The notes below the pieces were generated by a model, which did no database searches, had not been told where the DNA came from, and saw only the letters and a list, made by a program, of their open reading frames with translations. The translations under genes were made by a program, and so were the position numbers. Below are positions 20,001-26,861 of a stretch of DNA of 64,000 nucleotides, piece by piece (position 1 is the stretch's first letter; the number at the start of each line of letters is the position of its first letter). This DNA comes from Streptomyces narbonensis (GTDB lineage Bacteria > Actinomycetota > Actinomycetes > Streptomycetales > Streptomycetaceae): NCBI RefSeq assembly GCF_014649015.1, contig NZ_BMSF01000017.1, positions 93,990-157,989 of the forward strand, in the 5' to 3' direction.

Positions 20001-20966
20001 GATCCCTTCGGCAACGCGCGCGGTACCCAGCCGGCGGCTGGTGCCTGGGGCGGCCAGAAGGGCTTCGTCGGCGGTACGAAGGACGACACGACGGGCCTGA
20101 CCTACCTCGGCGCCCGCCAGTACGACCCGGCCGCCGGACGCTTCCTGAACGCGGACCCGGTCATCGACGCGGACGATCCGCAGCAGTGGAACGGCTACGC
20201 GTACAGCGGCAGCAACCCGGTGAACGCGACCGACGAGAGCGGTCTGTTCTGCGACGGGTGCAGCGCGAACAATGACAACTCGGCGTGGGATGCGAACCAC
20301 GGACCGGGCTGCACCGTGGACACCTGCTACGACGAGTACGGCAACCCGGACTACAGCACGGTGACCGGCGAGGACGTGTCGCGGAAGAAGCAGAAGTACG
20401 GGAAGGAACGTGTGTGGAACAGCGTGATCCCGACGCGGGCGCAGTACCGCGCGAGGGTCAAACTCCAGGGCATCATGGCAAGCAGCGCCATGCTCGCCAT
20501 GGTGAAGTTCACCCAGTTGAACAAGCACTACCTGGACGGTTCCGGCGAAGAGTACGTTCTCGCACCCGAGGATGTGGAAAGCCTCCTGGCGTCCGACGGC
20601 GCCTCGGAGAATCTAGACAACTACCTCATCGGGGTCTTGACCTCCGTCGACAAGTCGGGGGCGGACGAAGCCGTGCAGTTCGACTCCGGATGGCGCAACG
20701 CGACCGCCGGGAAGCGCAGTCCTGACTGGTTCCTCGGTATCCGCAGCTTCCAGTACCGGGCGACGGGCGCCGTGGAGGACGGCAAGATCACGTACAAGGT
20801 CGAGGTCTACAAGAACTGGAACTTCGACGAGGGAGAGAGTGTCATGGGGCTCGACCTCGGGCAGTTCGGCGACCTGCACGATGCGGGTCTGGCCCAGGAG
20901 TTCGATGTGACGGGTAAGTCGAATCCCAAGACCCTGGGCAAGCTCGAGCTCGGCCTCTGGGGCTGA
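14094..20966 (+). CDS. Secreted RHS/YD-repeat protein with embedded ricin-type lectin and unique C-terminus
   Basis: A 2290-residue exported RHS protein. The signal peptide (MPHSGMRSSRRFHWRR, hydrophobic core, AVPATAAA) spans residues 1 to about 37. Near 275-320 comes a SpvB/TcdB-like start region (GSLTYNYPLQVPPSLGGAAP). Many YD repeats follow (YDALGRM, YDLRGRQ, YDKSGRI, YDAFGRV). A ricin-B lectin is inserted at about 1755-1885 with QKFAL and QTW repeats. The RHS core GLTYLGARQYDPAAGRFLN sits near 1998, followed by NGYAYSGSNPVNATDESG. The last roughly 240 residues are variable in such proteins and usually carry a toxin. Here they read as an unrecognised domain (SAMLAMVKFTQLNKHYLDGS, ELHDAGLAQ-like ending). 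No immunity-like gene follows. It may be a contact-dependent effector or a surface adhesin. Confidence 0.88.
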   Translation: MPHSGMRSSRRFHWRRVTVPLVLALATSLLAVPATAAAKPDHDKVWQPPTTPLPKTTSVPLTAKKPRKQVKPPRAVPPRSGKPAPAAPVTRLVGTARPTVNSAARAGKLPVWVAPAGQRAKTAPPAVTVVRNDAKTARKAGVDGLLFTLTANHAASTSSSRTPVTVGLDMAALQQATGGQFASRGRLVILPACAVTTPEVAACRVRTPLAMRTDKSTGRLTTDVTVSAAAPTAVAGSKSAFAASGASTALMLLAAETEESGGGGDYTASALNPSSAWASGNASGSLTYNYPLQVPPSLGGAAPELALNYDSSSVDGRTSATNAQASWIGDGWELSPGFIERTYKVCDKAGIDKSADMCWAGYNASLSLGQHSGPLVRVSTSAAATDAATGVWRLKNDDGTRVEFGSGAGNSVRDGAYAKVTDPTGTVYYFGINHLPGGDKSDPATNSVSSVPVYSPKSGDPCYDSTKGLGSWCEMWQRLSLDHVVDPHGNLTQYKWAPETNYYNRGGAQNNGTGTQTAYTRATTLASAAYGQRLNEQVAAKGTLQPAARVTFTVAERCVNTAACAPSQRTTANSANWPDVPVDQECKSTGTCTKYTPTFFTTKRLASALTEVRVAGAWQSVDSYTFAHSFPDPKDATSQKALWLDSVKHTGMTATPNADLPLVKFTPVMLPNRVDGTNLVPAPPIMNRPRIQQIANETGGVLNVDYNLRECSRINNVMPTAEDDNTMSCYPVRWLPPGSVADSDPVLDWFNHYTVKSLTENDTVTDSPQKITSYAYGPAGWHRDDSQYTETNARTWGEFRGFRTVTVTTGSGNDGPKSQVRTTYRQGMNGDVRKSGTRSVSLTDALGGSVTDHEWLSGQVLQTETFDQAGGTVVRHAVTGSANEVATATQSRGSGLPDLVARYGSTKTTTTVSSKKADGTWQKAVTIKVTDPANGNRPLTELDQADGTADICTRSSYAAGPDAQRTNLVSETLKVSGANACAADATAANTVERKRVLFDGKPFGQADTTGNPTGTQVLEQYAGDGSAQFTTTASTTYDVYGRVLTVIDPTRTDSQHQGGSVTRTTYSPATGELPSTMTVSASAPGQPATTTWDTVTTLDPRRGLPLTVADPNGKTKTLRYDALGRMTGAWRPGRTPANEPNADMTFDYTVSQTVGVPSAITTSILKKDGTPPVYTHSINVLDGFGRDRQTQASPANPAYTGRLITDKLYDSQGRVRVANGSWYNNASGPVRTLAAVAESAVPAQTRTTYDGQGRPTVVATHSLGIEQNRTTTSYPGADRTDTVPPAGSWPSSVLTDARGQTTARWQYRTATVTGNATDATVSTYTYTPEGKASTRKDADGNTWSYDYDLRGRQITAREPDTGTTTQSYDAASRLVSSKDGRGKTLLRTYDLNDRQTGLYDGTVSGAKQLVGWTYDTVTNGKGKPASSTRYVGGTVGQAYTNAVTGYDNGYRATGMRVSIPGSEIGQTGTYTYTATSTFDKLTGERKTALLPALGGLPVDDMAYSYNDYGQMYKYAGATTYDVQTEYDAFGRVIRSTVNPFEKQVVTTLDYDQASGRLKNQLLDKQTSVTGAVQQASYTYDKSGRITSVTNTPDNSPALRDRECFTLDYLGRMTTAWTDKGGLTAPGAGQTSDQGACANTNPSAATVGGGNPYWHEFSYDVTGNRKSFVSRDLTGDTTKDVTTTQGFPAPGTVNNGTGGGGPHALATTLTKTGSTTNKSGSTRYDGSGNPVDQYVNKTGTTGMTWTPDNRMETLTPAIAVVGIGGKCLDMQSASSANGTPAQIYTCNTNGAQKFALTGDVLKVYNKCVTAMGTAAGSVIQLQPCDGTPAQTWTNRADGTLYNPASTRCMAVPGDVATNSVDVLLADCGATVPAGQKWTATDRTTSFVYDADGEPIVRRSPGKTTVTLGEDELTFDTVTRTLTGTRYYPIPGGMTMVRVGTGGLTIQQADHHGSGILTIDAGTLAVTRRAMDPFGNARGTQPAAGAWGGQKGFVGGTKDDTTGLTYLGARQYDPAAGRFLNADPVIDADDPQQWNGYAYSGSNPVNATDESGLFCDGCSANNDNSAWDANHGPGCTVDTCYDEYGNPDYSTVTGEDVSRKKQKYGKERVWNSVIPTRAQYRARVKLQGIMASSAMLAMVKFTQLNKHYLDGSGEEYVLAPEDVESLLASDGASENLDNYLIGVLTSVDKSGADEAVQFDSGWRNATAGKRSPDWFLGIRSFQYRATGAVEDGKITYKVEVYKNWNFDEGESVMGLDLGQFGDLHDAGLAQEFDVTGKSNPKTLGKLELGLWG

Positions 20967-20993
20967 TCGGCCCCGGAGGAAGCGCACAACAGG

Positions 20994-21025
20994 AAGGCCC
21001 CGACCGCGAGCGCGGTCGGGGCCTT
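20994..21025 (+). terminator. Terminator of the RHS gene
   Basis: A perfect 14-bp stem AAGGCCCCGACCGC (20994-21007), loop GAGC, complement 21012-21025, followed by CCCCCTTG, 27 nt after the RHS stop codon. Confidence 0.8.
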
Positions 21026-21054
21026 CCCCCTTGTCCGTGCCGCGGCCGGGCCGG

Positions 21055-21261
21055 TTACCAGGGCAGCTGACGCAGCTGCTGCACGCACAGCACCACGAAC
21101 AGCAGCCCGGCCGCCCCCAGCATCAGATTGCTCAGCACCCCGTTACGCCAGCCGGCCGGAGTGCGCATGCAGTTGAGCAGCCACAGCAGCGTCACGGCCA
21201 GGAGCGGCATGAAGAGCGCGCCGATCACCCCGTACGTGATGACGAGCTCGAAGGGCTGGTC
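21055..21261 (-). pseudogene. C-terminal fragment of a polytopic membrane protein (Nramp-like?)
   Basis: About 68 codons read as a membrane protein tail with two hydrophobic segments: FELVITYGVIGALFMPLLAV, then a basic loop with MRTPAGWRNGVLSN, then GAAGLLFVVLC and a stop at 21055. The pattern resembles the end of actinobacterial Nramp-type metal transporters, but this is from memory and weak. The frame continues without a start into the integrase remnant upstream, so this is a truncated 3' end fused to foreign sequence, not an intact gene. Confidence 0.45.
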
Positions 21262-21439
21262 CAGACAGCTGCGTGAGGCGCTCGATCGCGTCGTCCTGCG
21301 TGGCTTAGCCGGACTCCTCGCGCTGCCTGCCGAGCGCGTCCCGGAAACGGATCGAGTACGGGTGGGGGCAGCGGGTGGGCTTGGTGCAGCCGCAGTCCTT
21401 GTAGAAGGAACCCATGCCGCGGGCGAGCTGTCGGGCCAT
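21262..21439 (-). pseudogene. N-terminal remnant of the tyrosine integrase, with nonsense codon
   Basis: The frame reads MARQLARGMGSFYKDCGC, then TKPTRCPHPYSIRFRDALG, then RQREESG, a TAA stop (21305-21307), and continues as ATQDDAIERLTQL before losing similarity near 21262. This is the characteristic zinc-like N-terminus of Streptomyces phage/ICE integrases whose C-terminus matches 8992-9392. A single stop codon replaces what is normally tyrosine. The central catalytic part is gone. Same strand and correct order suggest one ancestral gene split by the 12-kb region between. Confidence 0.7.
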
Positions 21440-22041
21440 GTCGCGAACCATCCGATCCAGCCCAAGAATCATGCTCAGGCGCCGCACTGTAGGTCGATGG
21501 TCAGCAAGCGCGGACACCATGCGGACGCATGCTGACCGTTTGCTGACCTGAGTGGGGCACATGATGCCCCTGACCTGCGGCGACGCCAAATAGTCAGATC
21601 TTGGACTTGAACAGAGTACGCAGCACTTGGGACTCCTCTGAGACGGCTCCCTGCCTGCTTTCTGCAGGTCAAGGGGTCGGGCGATGAGCTGCGGCCGGAG
21701 CCGGGACGGGGGTAGCGGGAGACCGGAGCGCAGCGCCGTCCGGGTGTGTGCCGTGTGAAGGGCGGGAACCACGACGAGCCGGCACCCCAGCACGGTCGAC
21801 GCGCCGGATGTCACCTTCGCCGTACGTCCACTCCGGCCTCGACTTCGCCGTGTGCTCGCAGCACGCACCGCGATGGCCCCGCACCGATCCGAGGGATGCT
21901 TTCGAAGTGCCGGCAGGAGCGACGGCGGGCCGTTTGCCATCAGCCAGGATCCGGAGCAGCGTGGACCACACCGGCTGCCACTCGTCCCGCGACGCGGGTC
22001 CGGACAACCGGAGGCAGGAACCGGAGCGAGAGGAGAGACCG
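21440..22041. other. 602-bp non-coding stretch with TGCTGACC repeats
   Basis: No gene is supported here. At 21499-21548, behind the integrase remnant, GGTCAGCA occurs once and TGCTGACC twice, arranged as an inverted repeat (GGTCAGCAA 21499-21507 with TTGCTGACC 21540-21548) plus a direct repeat. Such sites fit an excisionase or integrase regulator, or an old attachment-region control site. The rest, to the DUF427 gene, shows nothing I recognise. Confidence 0.35.
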
Positions 22042-22860
22042 ATGACCGCACCGAAGTCCAGCCCGGAAGCCGTGCCCGTCGTACGCCGCCGGGACGAGTC
22101 CGACAGCGTCTTCTGGGAGCCGGCAGAACGCTGGGTGCGTGCGACGGCAGGGGAGCTCACGATCGTGGACAGCCGTAGACCGGTTCTCGTGTGGGAGCCC
22201 GGTCGCCCCGTCCCCCTCTACGCCTTCCCGACCGGGGACGTCCGCACGGACCTGCTGCGGCGGACGGAGCGGCCCGCCGGCCGACGGCGTCACGCGGGAG
22301 CGACGGTCTTCTACGACCTCGTGCTCCCCGACCGGACCGTCGGGGCGGCGGCCTGGACCTACCCCGGAGAGGAGCTGGCCGACCACATCAGCTTCGAATG
22401 GTTCGGGCGCGAGGTTCTCGACCACTGGTACGAGGAGGACGAAGAGATCTTCGTGCACCCGCGCGACCCGCACAAGCGGGTGGACGCCCTGCCCAGCAGT
22501 CGACACGTCCAGGTCGAGATCGAGGGCACGGTCGTCGCGGACACGCACACGCCGGTTCTGCTCTTCGAGACGGGCCTGCCAGTGCGCTTCTACTTCCCGC
22601 GGGAGGACGTCCGCCTCGACCTCTTCAACCGTACCGACGGGCGTACCCGCTGTCCGTACAAGGGTGTGGCGAGCGAGTACTGGTCCTGGGCCGGCGACGC
22701 CGACGTACGGCCCGACATCGCGTGGAGCTATCCCGACCCCCTGCCCTCCGTAGGGATCATCAAAGACCGGGTGGCCTTCTACGACGAGTCCGTCGATGTC
22801 GTCGTCGACGGAGTACGGCGGGAACGACCGGTCACGTTCTTCAGTCGGCCGTCACGGTAG
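22042..22860 (+). CDS. DUF427 domain protein (two domains)
   Basis: A 272-residue cytoplasmic protein with two DUF427 units in tandem: SVFWEPAERWVRATAGELTI with a VPLYAFPTGDVR strand region (about 20-130), and HVQVEIEGTVVADTHTPVLL with VRFYFPREDVR (about 155-265). Both contain the aromatic YYxF/YFP and W-rich (AAWTYP, IAWSYP) signatures of the family. The function of DUF427 is unknown. The start at ATG 22042 is set by GAGAGGAGAG immediately upstream. A longer frame in the same phase has no homology-like content. It is isolated, next to the integrase remnant. Confidence 0.85.
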   Translation: MTAPKSSPEAVPVVRRRDESDSVFWEPAERWVRATAGELTIVDSRRPVLVWEPGRPVPLYAFPTGDVRTDLLRRTERPAGRRRHAGATVFYDLVLPDRTVGAAAWTYPGEELADHISFEWFGREVLDHWYEEDEEIFVHPRDPHKRVDALPSSRHVQVEIEGTVVADTHTPVLLFETGLPVRFYFPREDVRLDLFNRTDGRTRCPYKGVASEYWSWAGDADVRPDIAWSYPDPLPSVGIIKDRVAFYDESVDVVVDGVRRERPVTFFSRPSR

Positions 22861-23150
22861 CTCCACACAAGGCCTCGCCCTCCGGATGGCAATCCGCCAG
22901 GGCGTAGAGCCCGCCTCTTGGAATTACCGTGCGCACGGTGCTGCATGCCGGCTCGAGATCGTGTGGCAGCGGCTGACCGAGCGGGTCGTGGGCCTCGTCG
23001 ATGCTGCGGTGCTGCTGCCCGGCTTCAACCGGGCCTCCCCGGCAGGATGACGATGATCGATCCGCTCCACGGCTGATTCCACGGCGGACGCGGCCGGGGC
23101 GGCGGGCGTGGCGTCGGGATTTGGGCGGGTTGTCGGGTGATGATGCCGAA

Positions 23151-23786
23151 GTGCGACTTGATCACGTGTCCTATGCGGTGGCCCGCGACAGCTTCGTCTC
23201 GACCGTCCAGCGGATGGGATCGGCCCTCGGCGCCGGGTTCGTCGACGGGGGCGTGCACCCGCGATTCGGCACCCGTAATTTCATTCTCCCGCTGAGCGGC
23301 GGCACCTACGTCGAGGTCGTCACCACACTCGACCACCCCGCCGCCGACCGCGCACCCTTCGGCCAGGCGGTCGCGCGCCGCGCCGCCGAGGGCGGCGGCT
23401 GGCTCGGTTGGGTGGTCTCCGTCGACGACATCGCCCCAGTCGAGGCCCGCCTCGGCCGCACCTCGACCGAGGGCCACCGTGTCCGACCCGACGGGTTCGA
23501 CCTGAGGTGGAAGCAGATCGGCCTGCTGGAGCTACTGGAGGACCCGCAACTACCGTATTTCCTTCAGTGGTTGGTCCCCGGCGAGGAGTGCCCGAGCGCC
23601 GACCCGCGCACCTCCACCACCATCCACGGAGTCTCCATCGCCGGCGACGCCGCCTCCATCGCCGAATTCCTCGGCGAACCGGCCGACCACCCCCTCGACC
23701 AGATTGACGTCACCTGGGTCGAGGACGAGGAACCGGGCCTGGTCTCGGTCGAGTTCGCCACCGCCCACGGCCCGGTCACGATCTGA
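23151..23786 (+). CDS. VOC (glyoxalase-like) family protein
   Basis: A 211-residue protein of the vicinal-oxygen-chelate fold. It begins MRLDHVSYAV from a GTG at 23151, the usual first beta strand with a metal-ligand-like histidine. GVHPRFGTRNFILPL and TYVEVVTTLDHP follow, and a second half opens with GVSIAGDAASIAEFLGE. The layout matches the actinobacterial glyoxalase-like proteins with two paired beta-alpha-beta-beta-beta modules. The substrate is unknown. The ribosome site is weak. The 290 bp upstream back to the DUF427 gene show no gene. The longer frame from 23001 is not supported. Confidence 0.8.
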   Translation: MRLDHVSYAVARDSFVSTVQRMGSALGAGFVDGGVHPRFGTRNFILPLSGGTYVEVVTTLDHPAADRAPFGQAVARRAAEGGGWLGWVVSVDDIAPVEARLGRTSTEGHRVRPDGFDLRWKQIGLLELLEDPQLPYFLQWLVPGEECPSADPRTSTTIHGVSIAGDAASIAEFLGEPADHPLDQIDVTWVEDEEPGLVSVEFATAHGPVTI

Positions 23787-23841
23787 CCAGGGCCCGGCCG
23801 CCCCGCGGGAGCGGCCGAGGACGTGGCCACGTCGCCGTGCG

Positions 23842-24567
23842 TCAATGCCGGCAGGACGGCCGGACGCGGAGCAGCTCGGTCCGCAGGACGGGTGTGCCGT
23901 CGACCGGTGCCGGGTTCTCCGCGGTCGGCTCGATGCCTGCGGCGGCGATCTTGTCGAGTGTCGTGAGGCCGTCGGGGCCGACCGTGCCGAACACCGTGTA
24001 GTTCGGTCGCAGTGCGGAGTCGCCGTAGACGACGAAGAACTGTGAGCCGTTCGTGTTCGGACCGGCGTTGGCCATCGCCAGCAGGCCGCGCTCGTAGAGG
24101 CGGCGCGTGCCGGTGGGATCGGTGGGTGCGGGCGGCAGGTCCACCGGCAGCTCGTCCTTGTACTTGTACCCGGGGCCGCCCTCGCCGGTACCGGTCGGGT
24201 CGCCGCACTGCAGGACCTTCAGCGTCGGATACGCCGTCAGGCGGTGGCACACCGTACGGTCGTAGAACCCGTGCCGTGCCAGGTGCAGGAAACTCTGCAC
24301 CGTGCAAGGCGCCTTGGCCCGGTCCAACTGCAGCGGGACCGAGCCCTGGCTGGTCGGAACTGCCATGTCCACCGTGCCACGACTGGGGGTGCGCCGCGGG
24401 TCGGGCGGCAGCGGAACGGGGCGCGCCGGCGGCTCGTCCGGGGTCTGCGCGTACTGGCAAGGGCCGTGCGTGGTGCGTGGCGGAGCGCTGTCGGAAGCGG
24501 TGGCGACACTCCCCCCGGACACGACTAACGCCACGGCCGCGAATGCGCTGATCAGTGCTCGTCTCAT
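23842..24567 (-). CDS. Secreted cyclophilin-type peptidyl-prolyl isomerase
   Basis: A 241-residue exported cis-trans prolyl isomerase. The signal peptide MRRALISAFAAVALVVSGGS ends near ATASDS. The cyclophilin core has FLHLARHGFYDRTVCHRL (substrate-strand region), GPGYKYKDELP, and the active-site MANAGPNTNGSQFFVVYG. The FGTVGPDGL strand follows. Bacterial cyclophilin A cores usually read GSQFFI at this position, so it should be active. A proline-rich linker (about 30-75) separates signal and core. Three or four cysteines outside the core may form disulfides. It is a single gene. Confidence 0.9.
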   Translation of the reverse strand: MRRALISAFAAVALVVSGGSVATASDSAPPRTTHGPCQYAQTPDEPPARPVPLPPDPRRTPSRGTVDMAVPTSQGSVPLQLDRAKAPCTVQSFLHLARHGFYDRTVCHRLTAYPTLKVLQCGDPTGTGEGGPGYKYKDELPVDLPPAPTDPTGTRRLYERGLLAMANAGPNTNGSQFFVVYGDSALRPNYTVFGTVGPDGLTTLDKIAAAGIEPTAENPAPVDGTPVLRTELLRVRPSCRH

Positions 24568-24620
24568 CTTGCACGCCCTCCCGATGATCTCCAGGTCTTG
24601 GAGCGGTCGCAGTCTAGGGT

Positions 24621-25295
24621 GTGGTGTGGTCTGCGGGAGTGAAAGTTCCGGCCGATCATTGTGGCCACCCCGACCGCCCTGGACTGCTGGAAGAAATCAC
24701 CCAGCCCGTCGGGGAGCGGGACCGTGATCTTCTGCAGTGCCTGACCGACTACCGGGGCGGCGATTGCCGGTGCGCACTCGCCGACAAGACGCCGTGGATG
24801 TTCGTACGTCGGCAGCGCCGCGCCGGCCGTGTCGTGTGGGTGGCCGCACACCTTCCGCTGACGCATTCCGCGACGCCCGAGGAATGCGACAGGCACAAGG
24901 CCATGAAGGAGCGCATAGCCCGCTCCGCCTTACGTCACGGACTCGACGTCCAGGTCGAGGCTCGGTCACCGGACGGCCGGATCGTCACCGACGTCCTGGT
25001 TTCGGGCGCCGGCGGACGGGTGGGGTGGGAGGCGCAGTACTCCCCTATGAAAGCACTCGCCAGGCTGCTCGATGACGTGCAGGCCGATCCCGCGCTCGCG
25101 CAGGTCGGCGCCGAGGGTCACCAGGCAGGAGGAGCCTGGCGGCGGCCCTTGTCGACGACAGGCCGCATCAGAAGGGTCAGGCCGGCTCCGGGGTGGCGGC
25201 GAGGGGCAGGAGTGCCGCCGGAACCCGAGAGCGGCGTACGGGTGGAGCATGTTCTCTCCGGGTCGGGCAAGCGGGATCAGAGCACGACGCGGTAG
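24621..25295 (+). CDS. CoiA-like competence/conjugation protein, C-terminally altered
   Basis: A 224-residue frame from GTG 24621. Residues about 30-145 resemble the CoiA-like proteins found near mobile elements in Streptomyces: CTDYRGGDCRCALADKTPWM, SATPEECDRHKAMKERIA, and the nuclease-like RIVTDVLVSGAGGRVGWEAQ followed by YSP. The expected continuation after QYSP is lost. The rest is low-complexity Arg/Gly-rich sequence that overlaps the end of the convergent phosphoesterase gene by 19 nt. A TTA leucine codon (24930-24932), rare in Streptomyces, occurs in frame. It is probably a truncated remnant. No partner genes are nearby. Confidence 0.45.
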   Translation: MVWSAGVKVPADHCGHPDRPGLLEEITQPVGERDRDLLQCLTDYRGGDCRCALADKTPWMFVRRQRRAGRVVWVAAHLPLTHSATPEECDRHKAMKERIARSALRHGLDVQVEARSPDGRIVTDVLVSGAGGRVGWEAQYSPMKALARLLDDVQADPALAQVGAEGHQAGGAWRRPLSTTGRIRRVRPAPGWRRGAGVPPEPESGVRVEHVLSGSGKRDQSTTR

Positions 25296-26020
25296 TGGGT
25301 GGTCAGGCGGCGGTCGTCGCCCAGGATGTGGAAGGCGAGACCGGGCGGCTGGTCGCGGTCTGCAGGGCGCTCGCCTTCCCAGGGCATGCGCAGGGTCCAG
25401 GTGACCGCCGGCCCGACGATCAGCGGGCGGGCGGCGAAGGTCGAGGCGGCCGCGGTGTGGGCGTGTCCGGTGAGGACGGCAACGACCTGGGGGTGCGCGT
25501 CCAGCAGCGCGGCCAGTTGTTCGGGCTGTTCAAGCATGCCGGAGTCGGGCAGTGGGTGATGGAGTGCGACCGGTGGCTGGTGGAAGGCGATCAGTGCCGG
25601 GATGTCCCGCGGCAGTGCGGTGAGTTGGGTGTCGATCCAGTCCAGCGTCTCGGCGTCGAGGCGTCCCTCGTCGCGGCCGGGGATGGTGGAGTCGCACATC
25701 AGGATGGCGGTCTCGCCGATGTGGTGGATCCGGTTGACGGGCCGGTGATCGGGTGTCTCGCCGAGCAGGGTCTTGCGGTAGGCCGGACGCGCATCGTGGT
25801 TACCAGGGCAGGTGAGTACCGGGAAAGGGGCCGCCAGGATGCGTGCCGCTTCCTCGTATTCGGCTTCCTCGCCGTGATCGGCGATGTCTCCGGTGACCAG
25901 GACCGCATCGACCGGGTGAGGCAGGGCCCGCAGGTAGTCCATGACGCGGTTTGCGCGCGCGGTGGCCCTCTCACTGCCGTCCAGGTGCAGGTCGCTGATC
26001 TGGGCAAGCAGCAGCGTCAT
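25277..26020 (-). CDS. Calcineurin-like metallophosphoesterase (CpdA type)
   Basis: A 247-residue two-metal phosphodiesterase. The metal motifs are in order: D-x-H in QISDLHLDG (about 7-15), GDIADHG (about 44-50), GNHD (about 72-75), H in AFHQPP, and GHAHTAA (about 185-191). This is the Class III cyclic-nucleotide phosphodiesterase layout (CpdA/Rv0805). It may hydrolyse cAMP or another phosphodiester. The ATG at 26020 follows GGGAGGGGAC. It is divergent from the CGNR regulator gene, with the inverted repeat at 26096-26125 between them. Confidence 0.88.
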   Translation of the reverse strand: MTLLLAQISDLHLDGSERATARANRVMDYLRALPHPVDAVLVTGDIADHGEEAEYEEAARILAAPFPVLTCPGNHDARPAYRKTLLGETPDHRPVNRIHHIGETAILMCDSTIPGRDEGRLDAETLDWIDTQLTALPRDIPALIAFHQPPVALHHPLPDSGMLEQPEQLAALLDAHPQVVAVLTGHAHTAAASTFAARPLIVGPAVTWTLRMPWEGERPADRDQPPGLAFHILGDDRRLTTHYRVVL

Positions 26021-26095
26021 TGTCCGTCCCCTCCCATGGCGGCGGCTCTGGCCGCCGGTTCACCGCGAGGCGTGGCGCGTCACCCCACCTCGACA

Positions 26096-26125
26096 TCTAA
26101 CGGAAGTTCTCGTTTTGCCGTTAGA
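26096..26125. promoter_or_regulatory. Inverted-repeat operator candidate between phosphoesterase and CGNR genes
   Basis: TCTAACGG (26096-26103) and CCGTTAGA (26118-26125) form a perfect 8-bp inverted repeat with a 14-nt spacer, midway between two divergent starts. A site here is well placed for the CGNR protein to control itself and its neighbour. Confidence 0.45.
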
Positions 26126-26196
26126 GACTCTAGGGTGTGCGCGGGAATGTGATCAAGTGGTCGACGACCAGGCAGGGGCAAGGGAAGGAGGCGCTT

Positions 26197-26814
26197 ATGG
26201 AGCACTGGCCGGCACTGGAACTGGCAAGCACGATCCGCCACGACGGAGAAGGCGGCGTCACCGACGACCTCGCCACGGCACACGGAACAACACGTTGGAT
26301 CCAGGCGCAGGCCGATCTTCTGGCCGACCATCTTCCGGCCGGCGAGCTCACGGCAGACGAGCGCCTCAGGTCGGAGATCACCGAGCTGCGGCGCTCGGTC
26401 CGGGCACTGTTCGCCCGCGCGGTCAGTCCCGCTCCCCCCAGCTCCGCGGACGCTCAACGACTGATGCCGGCCGATCAGGCGTTGGCCCACCTCAACGCGG
26501 TAGCCGCCCGTGAACCGGTCGTCCCACAGATGCGCTGGCTGCCGGAAAGTGCCCCCGCGGCCCGTCTGCTGTCGGCGGAGAACGATCCGAACGTACGCCT
26601 CCTGGCGGCCCTGGCGCGCGCCGCCATCGACTTCCTGAGCGGCCCACAGCGCGAGCAGCTGCGCGCCTGCACCGCACCTCGCTGCGTGCGCTACTTCGTC
26701 AAAAGCCATGGGCGGCAGGAATGGTGCAAGCCGTCATGCGGAAACCGTGCCCGAGCAGCGCGCCACTACCAGCGTCAGCGCATGGCGACCGACAGCAGTA
26801 TCACCCCGTCCTGA
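26197..26814 (+). CDS. ABATE / CGNR zinc-finger transcriptional regulator
   Basis: A 205-residue putative DNA-binding regulator. The N-terminal ABATE-type stress-sensing region (LELASTIRHDGEGGVTDDLA, residues about 10-30) is followed by a helical middle and a C-terminal CGNR zinc finger: C-x4-C in CTAPRCVRYF, then CKPSCGNRARAARHYQR. The ATG at 26197 follows GGGAAGGAGG. An upstream in-frame start at 26137 lacks a site. The family is common in actinobacteria and thought to sense small molecules. The target is unknown, but the divergent phosphoesterase and the shared palindrome suggest local control. Confidence 0.85.
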   Translation: MEHWPALELASTIRHDGEGGVTDDLATAHGTTRWIQAQADLLADHLPAGELTADERLRSEITELRRSVRALFARAVSPAPPSSADAQRLMPADQALAHLNAVAAREPVVPQMRWLPESAPAARLLSAENDPNVRLLAALARAAIDFLSGPQREQLRACTAPRCVRYFVKSHGRQEWCKPSCGNRARAARHYQRQRMATDSSITPS

Positions 26815-26861
26815 CCGCTCACCTGGCACGATCCCCGAGCTGAACAGAGTGACAGCAGGCC

